NCBI GenBank assembly: GCA_949357655.1
Contig: CASHTG010000019.1
Coordinates: forward strand, 496,001-560,000
Reading direction: 5' to 3'
DNA length: 64,000 nucleotides
Origin: Parascedosporium putredinis
Lineage: Eukaryota; Ascomycota; Sordariomycetes; Microascales; Microascaceae
Part shown: in pieces, positions 37,105 through 48,262 of the stretch
How positions within the stretch are numbered: position 1 is the first letter of the stretch
How the letters are laid out: every line of letters starts with the position of its first letter
The notes under the pieces: generated by a model
What the model saw: the letters and a program-made list of their open reading frames with translations, nothing else
Database searches by the model: none
Told to the model about the DNA's origin: nothing
Position numbers and translations under genes: made by a program

Positions 37105-38696
37105 GCCTCCTTTTTCTTTTGTCTGGCTATCTTATACGGTGCGCTTGGGTGCCGCGAGCCTCATCTATCTAACGTCGGAGGCAAGACACCGAGATCGGGC
37201 GACTGGCCCATTGTATTTTTCTATTTTTTTCTTTTTCTTTTGGAAAATAATGTGGCTATTGGGCATCCAGTAGCTAGCAAAATATGCTTGGGTGGTCATA
37301 TATGTCGCGTGTCTGGGGCTCCCTACATTGGCGGGTAGGAGAGTGAGTTGCCGGCAAAGGGACTGGAACCTGTACGTTGGAGGACCCTTATTTCTCGGGA
37401 GTCCGATACTGCGGAAGGGCTCTACATGGATGCATCACAGATCACGGACTATGGGATAGAGCTTTCCAAGTTGGCCTTGGCATTTTCGGAGCCTCTTTTT
37501 GTTTCTTTTGTGCGGGTCGGCGAGTGACTTTTCTTTTCTTCCCCTTCCCTTTTTGTCTTTCTTCTGTGTCCCGTCCGTTTGGTCCTGCATCCTGTTCTTA
37601 CTTGGCTCGCATCTCTATTCTCATGGGACACTCTGCGGAGTTCCCCTTCCTCTCTCTCTCTCTCCTTTCGTGGAGGGTTCCAGGTCGTTGGATTCTTGTG
37701 TATGCTTAGGATATCTGAGTCATCTCTTTTGCCTCGTCTTTTCCGATCTTGTTGCGATGAAATCTTGTCATGTGGATGTATAACCTCTTCTCTTTAGGGG
37801 ATGGGGATCGTAGGCCCATTTAGTTGCCACCCTTGTTTCCCGTGGCCCGCTGCGGTATCTTGTAGTTGGTTGAGGTCAATGGGAAGAGCCATGATTAGTG
37901 AATTGCATCCCTTCCTTCGTCTTGCCCTTTTCTGGTTTCTTATGAGGTGTCTCCCCGTCTTTAGCTTGCCATTTTGTCAGCTTCTTATCCGGCCCTCTGT
38001 GACTCCGGCAAGTTGACACAAACTGACCAACGCAAAATGATGGAATGTAAACTCTGTTTGGGCAAGGAGAAGCAAAAGAGAAATCTACGTCATCAAACTA
38101 GGAAAAGGAGAAAATGTAAATAAGGCAGGTTCTCCATAGTACGCCGTTCTGAGACGAGGTTACAAAGGCTGGCAAGAGGGGGGCTCGAGGTCTTCAAGAG
38201 CCCCGGGAAAGATATGACACGTCTAGTACATAAGCATGTAGATATCTTTATTCCATCTATAGATGCAAGGAGGAGATGCTAGACAAACAAAGGCGGTGGA
38301 GGATTCACTCGAAAAAAAGAAAAAAACACTGACATGTCCGCCGCTCATGATCCGTCGTTTCCACCAGAGACTCCGAATGCGCCGTAAAGCAAACAAGGTG
38401 CCTGCTCCTCGCCACCCGGCACATAAAGGGGACGAGAGCGAGCCATGAACTATCAAAGAGAGGGGCAAAGGTGGAGGCTAAATGATGCGAGAAAGAAAAA
38501 CGAAGGAGAAAAAAAAAGGAAAAGAAGAGTGAGCATGGAACTCAAAAGATATCGCCGATTCTACGCCATCTAGAAAGGTCCCCCCTGCCTCGTGCAAGTC
38601 TGAAAAACTCTTTTGTCCTCACTATACGAGCCGGTTTGGCCGCTCGAAGCAGCAGGAGAAGGGTTGGCCAATGTCTGCCCCCTTTTCCCCTCTTTC

Positions 38697-38883
38697 TTAG
38701 AAATGCACGCTCCTCTTCTTCTGAATCTTCTTCTTGTCGTTCCTGTGCAGCAGGTTATTCACGCCAGCAGCAGCCTCGGCAGCATAGGGCTGCAGAGTGC
38801 TCACGAGGCCCTCAATCTTCTTCTTAGGCCCCCGTGAGAGGAAGACGCCGCGCCGGGTTGGCCCTGGGGCGGAGGGGCGGCAA

Positions 38884-38915
<32 letters not shown>

Positions 38916-40304
38916 GGCGGAGGAGGCGACCAGTGGGGGTAGGTGCCCGGGCCGGCACTCACGGGGCGCTGGGGCCAGGCGCCCGGAGGAGCCAGGTTAG
39001 AGCCGGAGCCGGAGCCCTGGGCGGGTCGCGGGGGCAAGGGCGGGCGGCTCGCGCCCGAGGGCCCGGCAACGGCGTTGGCGTTGGCGTTGGCGGGCATCTG
39101 CTGGCCCTGGACGCCGTACTCCTTGCGCAGGCGCTCCGTCTCCTTTTCGATCTCGGCCTCGCGGCGTCGAGCTTCCTTTTCCTCGTCCTTGAGCATCTTG
39201 CGGATGCGTTCCTGCTCTTCGCGGTCGCGCTTCTCCCGCTCCTGGCCTTGCGCCGCTCGTTCTCGGCCACGGTGGCTTGTAGGCGCTTGGTCTCGGCGTC
39301 GAGGGCGGCGGGGGTTGGATTTGGAGTGGGGCCTGCCACCTGCGGGGATGGCGGCGGCGGCGGTGGAGGAGGAGGCAGCCAACATGGCGCCGGCGCCAGC
39401 GACGGCGCCGGACATGACGGGAAGGGCGGCGGGAGGGGAGCCGGAGGGGCGGGAGTTTTTCGTCGCCCCGGGGAGGTGGAGGCGGTGCCGGCCGGGGCGG
39501 AGAGGTTGAAGATGTCGTGCTTGGGGAGAGGTACAGGCCGCGAATGAGCTCCGCGCCGAGGAGGAGGACGACCTCGAGCCCTTTGCGGTCCTCGAGCTCG
39601 ACGCGCCGCATGTTGGGCTCGTAAATGGTGAGGGCGTCCGACTTGCCCTGGGCGAAGAGGGCAATGGTGATGTCGGGTTCCCGGCTCTTGCGGCCGTCGA
39701 CAGACTTGCCGACGAGGTAGCACGTCATATCCTTGCTCATGCGGCCGTCCCGCTTCCAGCGAAACATGATGCGGGGCACGGAAGGGTCGGGCCCACCAGA
39801 GGTAGGGTTGTCGGGCCCGGCGGCGGCGGCCTGGCTCTCGCGGTCGAGGAGGCTGGCGGAGGGGAGCTTGAAGGAGCGTTCGGGCATCTCAAACTCCCAC
39901 GACTCGCTCTTGTTCCAGCCGGATTGGATGTGGCGCAGGACCACGGTCTGGTCGGGGTCGTAGAGGGAGAGGGAGACGACGTCAGGGACGACGGGGGTGG
40001 CGGGGGCGGAGGATCCCGAGGCGGAGGATCCCGAGGCGGCGGCGGCGCGGGCCTCGGCGGTGGAGAGGGGTGGTTGGGTCCATTCGGGCTCGACGAGGGC
40101 TTCGGCGTAGATGATGGAGGGGAAGGAGGCGTCGGCGAGGGCGGCGGCGAACTTGGCGCGGGAGGCGGAGGAGGAAGGGTCGGGGCGGCGGATGAGGAAG
40201 GTCGGGGAGGGGTCGGAGCCGCGCTCGGAGAAGAGGAGGAGGGTGTTGGCCGGGGAGTCTTTGGCGGCTTGGAAGCGGAAGGTGGGGAGGTTTTCGTCGA
40301 GCAT
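38697..40304 (-). CDS. Unrecognised fungal protein with coiled coil, poly-Gln and Lys-rich tail
   Basis: I do not recognise this family. The N-terminal roughly 265 residues look like a folded domain: PTFRFQAAKDSPANTLLLFS, RHIQSGWNKSESWEFEMPER, MFRWKRDGRMSKDMTCYLVG, EPDITIALFAQGKSDALTIY, GLEVVLLLGAELIRGLYLSP. An Ala/Pro/Ser linker follows, then a charged coiled coil (ETKRLQATVAENERRKGQER through EIEKETERLRKEYGVQ). A Pro-rich segment with a Gln10 tract comes next. The basic C-terminus includes KKKIEGLVSTLQPYAAEAAA and ends KKKIQKKRSVHF. No intron, signal peptide or membrane segment was seen. Six bases appear lost at five sites (near 39529, 39465, 39345, 39255, and the G run before 38829), all in G/C runs. 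Restored, the product is 537 residues. The Lys-rich end hints at nuclear or nucleic-acid association, which is inference. Confidence 0.75.
38889..38918. repeat. CTG/CAG trinucleotide repeat encoding poly-Gln
   Basis: The + strand shows ten CTG-type triplets, read as CAG on the coding minus strand and giving a run of ten Gln in the unrecognised protein. Confidence 0.9.
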
Positions 40305-42049
40305 GGTGGGCGGTTGGTGGAGGAAGCAGGGCGGGTAAAGAGGAGTGAGAGGTTCGCGTGCGCAGATGGGTAGGTCGTGTAGGCTCGGTAGAAGATGGCT
40401 TAGGGGTTTTTGATTCCTAAGGGGTGAGGCGGAGAGAGAGAGAGGATGGGGACGGCGCGCTCTTCTCTTAAAGGGCAGCCTTGGCGAACTAGGGATCGGT
40501 TACCCCTCCTTGACGTGTGAGCAAAAGGGAGGCAAGATGAATTAAATCAAGACGAGCTAGACAACCCCAGAGAGAGCCTCGATTGTTAAACGAGTCGCCG
40601 GCAGCACAGGAAGACGGACTAGATGGCGGGAAGTCAACGTAATAGGGTTATTACGGGAACGCTTCGATGAAGAGGGGAAAAGAAAAGAAAGAAAGAGCTA
40701 AAAGTATTCTAGAAGGTAGGGGAGTCGGTACTTGTATTTTGCGGGGAGAAGGGGAAAGAAAAGGGAAGGAATACGACGACGAGGAACAAAGAAGCAGGAA
40801 AGCGACGGATTCGCTCGATGCTGGGCCAAGCAGGGCACAGAGGCAGGGTTGGGATTCAGCTCGCGTCATCATGGAGGTGGGACGCAAAGCGCAAAAGGCG
40901 AGGCCAAGGACTAGGACAGGGGACCAGGGCGAGGATGTGGAGGGGCAGCGCACCAGTGGCAGGTCCACTTTCTGGTATGCGCCCGGTGTACACGCGTGTG
41001 TGCCTGCTCAGCCTCGAGCTTGATTTGGGGGAAAGGGGGCGAAACCTTTTTGGGCCTTGGAGTATTACTACACCATTCTGTTATTTTTAAAATAGGAGGC
41101 GAGTTGAAGAAGAAGAAAAGGTGTATTCTTTCGATCCATTGGCTAGATGCAAACTAGAATGGGTCCAAGGGGAAAAACCTCTTCTCTTTACCTACTTGCT
41201 CCGTTTGCGACGCTGTCGATGTTGTCGATGCTGTCAAACGATCAAGAGGAAGGAACGTATTAGGTAGCGAGCCAGCGCTCTCAAGGAAGGAGGCGTTTGA
41301 CGCTTGGAGCTTCTCCATCCCTCTCCATCCGCAGCCCACTTTTGGCAGAACCGCCACATTCACTCCACATCCAACCCCAATCCCAATCCATATCCGTGCC
41401 TGTCTCCCTTGTTCAAGACGTCTTGTCGAGTGGGCAAAGAAGAATAAATGCCAGCAAGTTCGAAAGGGAAACCTAGAAGACCGATACCTACTCACACATC
41501 ACGAAAGAACAAAGAAAAAAAGAAAGGAAAATACAAACGGCAAGGTCAAACTTGATCCAATGGCTACCATGTATCAATATTCCTTTAGCGAATCGGTGGG
41601 GCGGAGACGCTGGCGCGGAGCAAGCTTCGCACGAGGTTGACGTATTACTATTCTGCGGCAACCGAAACACTCGTGCGGGTTCACGGCTGGGGGCGAGTTT
41701 ATTACGCGTCCCGGCCAACTAGTACGAGACCACACAATGGGTGAAGGACAAGGCGGAGATAGAAGAGTACAAAGACGGCTCAGGTAAGAGAAAACAAGTT
41801 AGGATAATCGATTCAAGTAATGTACAATTTTCATAGTGTGTAAACCGTCTCTCTAGGACAGATACTTCCTCGGATGGACTTCGCGCCCCCGAGTTACCAT
41901 AACGCATCTTGGCAGCGGAGGGCCTTTTTCTGAGATGGGATGATGCCGCGAATAACGTTCCTCTTGGCCTAACCATATCCAATAGACTGGGGCCCTATGC
42001 TCGCCTCGTTCCTTCACGCCTGTCCCCCCCGCTTAACCTAGCAAGTCCA
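40305..42049. other. Spacer, no gene seen
   Basis: This lies between the 5' end of the coiled-coil/poly-Gln gene and the 3' end of the DUF4267-like gene, both on the minus strand. It holds short unrecognised open frames and purine-rich DNA near 40660-40800. Confidence 0.5.
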
Positions 42050-42527
42050 TCATTTGAAGCCAATCAGTCCTTCCGCCCCGAGCAACATGGAAACCGCAAT
42101 GAGCCCGGCGAGGCTCCCGGTCGCGAACCCGCCAAGGTCTCCAGCCCCCACGCGAAGGAGACGATGACAAGGTCCGCCGCGTCCGCCGCGAGACCCGCCC
42201 AGAGCATCCTCCTCACCTCCCGCCGTCCGCCGTCCGGGGCGTGGTTGCCGCCGGCGGTGAGGAGGAGCTCGCCGAGGATGAGGTCGCGAACGCCAAAGGC
42301 CCGGGCGAACACGGCGCCCGCGGGATCGAGAGAGATGCCGATGAGACCTGCCGTCCAGCCGGGGAATAGGGTGACGACGGCGCCGAGGCCGGCCCGGGCC
42401 ATGCCGAGTGCTGTTACGGCCGTGCGGGCAATCGCTGGCGGGGGTTGGTGGCGGCAGAGGCTCCTGGGCCGGTTTTGGCGGGGCCGTGGAGGCCGGCGAG
42501 GAGAGGGGTGTTGGGGGAGGTGGACAT
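42050..42527 (-). CDS. Small multi-pass membrane protein, DUF4267-like
   Basis: This short intronless gene gives 159 residues after repair, with about four hydrophobic segments: ARTAVTALGMARAGLG into VTLFPGWTAGLIGI, VRDLILGELLLTAGG, ADAADLVIVSFAWGLETLAG, and ATGSLAGLIAVSMLLGAEGL. The arrangement, with an Arg-Asp pair (FGVRD) opening the second helix and an Ala/Asp-rich third helix, resembles the DUF4267 family, whose function is not known to me. The N-terminus is Pro/Ala-rich and polar. Two bases appear lost: one in the G run 42440-42444 (C6 read as C5 on the coding strand) and one at 42128-42130. With both restored, the frame runs from ATG 42527 to TGA 42050-42052. Confidence 0.65.
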
Positions 42528-44229
42528 GGTGGATGGGATGAGAGGTGACGAGACTGGGGGTGAGTTTGAAAGGAGAGAGACTTCAAAGTCGTTGGTCGAC
42601 TGAGATTTCAGTGAGGAATTTTAATGGCTTGGACGTTGTTTGGACTTTGCAGACGATGCAATGATGAATGATGCTTCGGATGCTTCTGATTCTTCCATTT
42701 CATTTTTCTAAGTCGCCTGTTGGTCCCACTTTTATAATACAAAAATTTGTCTGCCTGGACATGCTGGCCGTTATCGTCCTCGTCTCGGATGCGGAGGGCG
42801 GCTTGCCATCATGGATAAGCATAACGGATAACGGTTGTTGGAGTGGGCCCGACGCAATAATTCGTTATGGGCTAATTGGCGGCACCTTAACTCAACGCTG
42901 GCCCGGAAGCCCGACACAAAAGGTAATCGAAAGACCCGGATGCGGTAATGTGAAGAGCGAAATGATGAAGAAATAACCGACATGCCAGTTTCAAGTACTT
43001 TTTCTTCTTCTTTATTTTACTTTTTACCAAACGAATTCCTGAGAGTCTCAAAGTTGAGCCCAATGTAGGGTATCAGAGTCCTACGCAGTTGGTCCTGAAA
43101 TTGGTGCAAGTCCCCGTTAGCTCGCGTGCTTTACCAATGCACGCACCACGCACCACGCACCTTTGATGCGAACTGTTATGCTCTGTCAGTGTTGTCCAAC
43201 ATTCCCAACTGCCATTAAGTCCTAGGCCCACTTGCCTCCAACGATGGACGGACCCATCGACGGATCAATGATAGATCGAGTCAGCCACGTTATCAAATCA
43301 TGGGTGAATCAAATCCGCTTCATTGATCCACAGGCAGTTTCTCACTCGGTCATGATGGAACTACACGGGCTCTTGTCCTGCCCCGAACGAGGGATGTGAA
43401 GAACATGGGCTTGTCCTCGTTTGACCCAGCATCTCCCATTGAGACTCAATTCCTTTCCAAAGACGAAGCGACCGAGTTCCGCTGGCTGCCTATCCCCGGA
43501 TCCCCACCCCCGCCACCAATAGCCAATATTTCTCAGTCCTTGACGGGAGCCATGGGAGCCGTGCGGTATCGTTGCACCCAGCCCAGACAAACCCGCCCAT
43601 CGTGGATGCATCCCGTTTAGGTCCAACATTGAACCTAAACCACGCGCCCTAGCTGAGGCTGAGAGCCCAAGCTGAACCCCAGGGAACCACCACGAAACGA
43701 GCCCACCGCCCGCCCTTGGCTGCCTCGCCTCAAGCTAAGACCAAAACATCCCCTTCCCCTTCACCACTCTCGGGGGAGGTGTCACCCACTGTGAACCATG
43801 AATGTCTTGTCCCCTTGAAAACACTGGACCCATGGTTTATTCAACTTTCTTTTCTTCCCAAGTCTAGAATGCATCATTACTACCATCATTCATTTTTGAC
43901 TTTCTTACCCCTTTGAGCACTTGGGTTAATAGCCTTTTTTTTTCTTTTTTTCTTTTTGTGTGACCCTGCCACAGACGGGAGGCCACCGGCTCGTGAAGCC
44001 ACTTCCAGACAATCCAATTTATCTCCCAACTTCTTGTATAAGTAGTGCCCACCATCGTCACAATATAATGTGCACGTCCAGGGTCTAACAAAACCTCCTT
44101 GCAACCGCGCCCTGTCCTGCGCATCACCCATCTTTCCTCTCTTCACTTCCTCCCCTCACACCTCTCCTTTCCCACCCTCCTTTATCGCCCCAAGTTCCCC
44201 ACAACCTCTCTCTCTCTCTCTCTCCCACC
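42528..44229. other. Divergent spacer between the DUF4267-like gene and the phosphoesterase
   Basis: No gene is recognised. The last 120 bases before 44230 are strongly C/T-rich, ending in a run of CT dinucleotides immediately before the phosphoesterase ATG. Confidence 0.55.
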
Positions 44230-45283
44230 ATGAACACCCTCACCCGCCTCCTCAACTCCCTCACCTCCCCTTCCCCTTCCCCTCCCCCACAACCCCCCTC
44301 CCCTCCCCCACCCGCCCCGAACTCCAAATCCAGCTCCTCTCCGACATCCACCTCGAAATCGCCTCCCAATACACAACCTACACCTTCCCCGCCACCGCCC
44401 CCATCCTCCTCCTCGCCGGCGACGTCGGCAACCTCGTCCACTACCCGGACTACCTCGCCTTCCTCGCGTCCCTCGCGCCCCGCTACGACCGCGTCCTCCT
44501 CCTCCTCGGCAACCACGACTTTTACGGCCTCACCTACGACGCCGCCCTCGACGCCGCCCGCCGCCTCGTCGCCGAACCTTGCCTCGCCGGCAAGGTCCTC
44601 CTCCTCCACCGCACCCGCTGGGACGACCCCGACTCCGACCTCACCGTCCTCGGCTGCACCCTCTGGTCCCGCGTCCCCGCCAAGGCCCGCGATACCGTCT
44701 TTTACCGTGTCAGCGATTACCTCCACATCAAGGAGTGGTCCGTCGAGAAGCACAACGAGAAGCACATCGAAGAGGTCGCTTGGCTGCGCGCTGAGCTGCG
44801 CGCCATGGCCCAGGAGCACAAGGCCGCCGTGAAAAGAGTCACCGAGGAGAACAAGAGGCGGAGGAAGCAAAGCCCGGTCCCCGCTTCTTCTGCTGCTGCT
44901 ACGCCTACTACTACTACTACCCTTCCAACGGGTGAGCCCACCTCCGCCCCGTCGGACCCTTCGCCATCATCACCTCAACCCCTACCACTTCTACCCCTCC
45001 CCCGCCGCCGCATCCTCGTCGCCACCCACCACGCTCCCTGCGTCCACGGCGCCCAGAGGCCCGACAAGGCCGACAAGCCCTGGGCCTCCGCCTTCGTCAC
45101 CGACCTCGTCCCCGCGGCGGCTGGTCCGACGTCGACGTCTGGGCCTTTGGCCACACCCACTTCTCTACCCAGATGCTCGTCAAGGGCACCCGCATCGTCG
45201 CCAACCAGAGGGGTTACGACTTCAAGGGGAACCCCGACCCCAAGGACGAGAACTTTGACCCGGCCTACGTGATCAAGATGTGA
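44230..45283 (+). CDS. Calcineurin-like metallophosphoesterase
   Basis: This is a two-metal hydrolase of the calcineurin superfamily; the substrate cannot be told from sequence. The signature motifs appear in order: SDIHLE (D-x-H) near residue 37, GDVGN near 64, LGNHDFYG near 91, ATHHAPC near 264 and FGHTHFSTQ near 308. The fold starts at LQIQLLSD, directly after a short Pro/Ser-rich leader. A charged helix (VEKHNEKHIEEVAWLRAELR) followed by a low-complexity Thr/Pro/Ser insert separates the third and fourth motifs, a layout common in fungal members. No signal peptide or intron was seen. Two single-base losses break the frame, one inside the C runs at 44281-44321 and one at 45110-45113. Restored, the protein is 351 residues, ending at TGA 45281. 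The first roughly 30 residues are the least certain. Confidence 0.88.
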
Positions 45284-45290
45284 TCAAGCG

Positions 45291-45325
<35 letters not shown>

Positions 45326-46242
45326 GAAATCTCGACTGCGAATGGGTCTTGCTCGCCTGCCTTCCTTGTTGCGGTCCGCCGACCCGTCTTCCTCAATTTT
45401 GTTTGTTGTATCTTACGCTTAGTTTATGGTACCTAGCCTCATGATTCCCCCATAGAACGAGATATCCCCATTTGTTTACACTACTTTGTTTCTGTCTTCC
45501 ATCTTCTTCGTCAGATCACTCATCACTTGGGAGCCGGGAGGACGAAGGGGTCATGATTTGTTAGTTTTTTTCTTTTTCAAGAGCAGCAAGGTACTCTCAA
45601 AGATCTCAAAAGAATATATATATCTACACATCTTTCCTGACACATCCTCTCACCTCTAATCTCCATGTCTTCACAAAGAGATCTCTCCCTCAACAACTGC
45701 TGCAGGACTCTTCCCCACACCGCGGACACGGGAAATGTCTTTTCCACTTCTCCTGCGCCCCTCTACCCGCCTCGCACCCCTCTTCTGCCTAGCCAAAAGA
45801 GGTACCACGGCTGTTTAGCACGGTCGTATGCGCTTGTGCCATGCATAGTCGTGCTAACAAAGACCGCCTCTTTCGCATTTGCCTTTCCAAAACGGAGTAT
45901 TCTATCCGCTAAACTAGTGCTGTGCTAAACTCGCTCTAGAAGGTATCGATATGTATTGCAAGTCCACAAAGAAGTGGACGAAAAGGAAAAAAAGAGACAT
46001 GGGTGTACAAAAGAGAAAATGAAGATAGAAAGATGAAGTGATGGATATGAGGCAGGCCTCCCTTTCCCCTTTCCCTTGTCGAGAGCGAGGAGAGATAGAG
46101 GAGCGGGAGGGGGCCTTTGGGAGGCCAAAAATTGGGTAATATGAATGATAAGAATAAAGAAAGATGTCGAAGAAGAGAAAGAAGGAATGCGGTAGGTGGT
46201 GCAAGTATTCGCACCCGAGGCCATGTGGCTGGCTTAGTGACC
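45284..46242. other. Convergent 3' spacer
   Basis: This lies between the phosphoesterase (+) and the membrane protein (-). It begins with an A-rich tract at 45290-45327. No gene was recognised. Confidence 0.6.
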
Positions 46243-48262
46243 TCACATTTCCACTCTCCTCGGCACCTCGCCATCCGGCATCATCATATTATATTGCGGC
46301 TCTGGAGGCAATCCATGCGGACCCGTCCCGGCAGGGAGGCCCGGCACAGGCGGTACGACGTCATCGACACCTCCGTTCGGGTTCGCGCCCCCGTCCTTGG
46401 CCCTAGTCACCGCTCGCTGGATCCGCCCTTTCTGCTGGTCGACCCAACTGTTGATGTTGCGGAACCGCGGTGGGAGATCTTCGCTCGTTTGCGTGTAGAC
46501 CGTATCTCGCCTGCTCCAGCCCGCGTCTGTTGCTTGCGACATGCTCTGCCTCGCGTTCTGCGGAACCGCAGCGGCGGCGGCCGGCGGCGGTTGGGGTACG
46601 GTACCGGCGGGGGCGACCGCTCCAGCCATGAGTCCCTGGCCCTGCCAGGACTGCTGGATGATGATGTCGCCATCCCCAAAGCCCGACGAGAGCGACGAAA
46701 TCTCGCTCAGTCTGTAAGCCTGCCGTTGTTGCATGTCGTACGTTCCGGGCTGCGACGCCGAGCCGTCCGGCATCGTCCGGTAAACCCAGGTTCCATACTG
46801 GCCTTCGACCGATGCATTGGACACCTGGTGCTGGTGCGACGCGACTACGGCCGGCCGAGGGGCATTGGAAGGGTGCATGGTGTCAATGTTACCATAGGGG
46901 CTGGGAGAGGTGGACACCCCAAGCGAGCTGACCGGGCTGACTTCGACCGTAGCGTACGGGACCTGGCCAACGTCCGTGTTGAGTTGAGGCATGCCCAGGG
47001 AGCCCGAGGTGCTGGGCTGTTGGACGCCAAAGTTGAAATTGAACCCTTCTGACCCAGCTTGCGCGCGCTGGTTCTCGCGCTCCTTTTCAGACATGTCCGG
47101 CTGCCCGTCTTCGAGCGCGTGCCATTTCTGAGCAAAAGGCCGGTCCCTGAGCCACGGGATCGCGCCCAATAGCTTGCCTAGTTGCGCTTGTCGAGACAGG
47201 CTCCCCTTGCTGGGAGATCCGTACGACCCGTCGCTCGTAGTGGTCAACGTGCTCCCTCGTTTCTTGCGAGCATTGGTGAACCTCCACACAAGCCAAGTGA
47301 GAACACACACACCGACAAATGCGCCTAGTTCGCACAAGAGAGAGTCAGTTTCTGAAGCAAACGGACAAGGCAGAGCAGGGCTGCATGGTTTGTTGATAGA
47401 AGGCTACTCACCGATAGATCCACCTCCGATCATGACATGCTCGGCAGCGGCGTCGCTCTTGGTTTGGACGATCTTGTCTGGATCATGCTTGGGGCCAAAT
47501 TCCTTGTCTGAGACGGGCAAGGGCGTTTCGGTAGGGTACACCGTTGTGGTGGAAAAAGACTTGACAGTTTCTAGAATTGGCGTGATCTACAGGGTGCTGT
47601 TAGGCCACGAAACATGATAACTTCCCACACCTTCCCACGAGGATATTCACTTACCGAAGCTGATATGGATGGAACCACGGCGTCTGGGGTGGAAACGACT
47701 ACAACGGAAGTAGGTGAGGAGGTTGGTGAATCCGTATCGGTCTCGGTTTCGGTCTCGGTCTCGGTTTCCTGAGGGTTCTGGACGTTCAAGGCAGGGTCGG
47801 CGTTGGGGTCAAGGCCAATTCCGCCGAATGGGTTGCTCACAGAGGCGTGCGGCCTTGCCGTGAGGGTCCGAATATCGTTCCCCGCGCTGCTCGTCGTTTC
47901 CGGCGGCGGTGGCGGTTGCTGTGTGGTCAAGGGCGAAGACGATGGCGGAGGAGGAGGAGGCGGCTGTACAGAGGACGTGGTAAAAGGCGCAGGGGCGACG
48001 GGCGAAGGTATGAAAGGCAGGGCGGGGATGAAGGGCGCGGCGGGAAGAGGAGACGGCTGTAAGAACCCCCACCGCCTTGATTTTGGGCGGGCGGAGGAAT
48101 GACTACCTCGTCCTCACTTTCACTGCTGATCCCATCCGAAAACTCGCTGCCAGAGTCCACCCCGTCGTCCTCTTGCGTAATTGGCGGCGGGGTTTCTCCA
48201 GGCGATACCTCCTCGGGCGCCTTCTCCGGACCTCTCCTTCGGCTTGATCCGCCAGAGTCCTG
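46243..48262 (-). CDS. Single-pass membrane protein with Ser/Thr/Pro-rich ectodomain (5' end unresolved)
   Basis: Minus-strand exons are 48262 (or beyond)-47655, 47586-47412 and 47324-46243, with clean GT..AG sites. The first part is acidic and then Pro-rich (SPGETPPPITQEDDGVDSGS, VVIPPPAQNQ, FLQPSPLPAAPFIPALPF). It is followed by a Glu-Thr/Asp-Thr tandem repeat and Ser/Thr/Val-rich sequence suited to O-glycosylation. One hydrophobic segment follows IGGGSIG: AFVGVCVLTWLVWRF, capped by TNARKKR as a stop-transfer signal. The C-terminal tail of roughly 350 residues is cytoplasm-like and polar, ending GEVPRRVEM. This plan resembles fungal surface sensors of the Mid2/Wsc kind without their cysteine domains, so a sensor role is inference. 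One G is missing at about 48044-48048. No signal peptide was found; it may lie in an upstream exon (acceptor CTTAG at 48263) or the gene may start at an ATG near 48288. Confidence 0.65.

Larger units (their letters stand above)
36581..38696. other. Convergent 3' spacer downstream of STE50
   Basis: This lies between STE50 (+) and an unrecognised gene on the minus strand. It holds an AATAAA at 36633-36638, a 24-unit CT microsatellite, and no recognisable coding sequence. Confidence 0.6.

Noticed and set aside
44124..44870. 248-codon Glu/Gly/Val-rich frame on the minus strand
   Set aside because: It is a mirror of the C-rich phosphoesterase coding strand, which carries all five metal-binding motifs.
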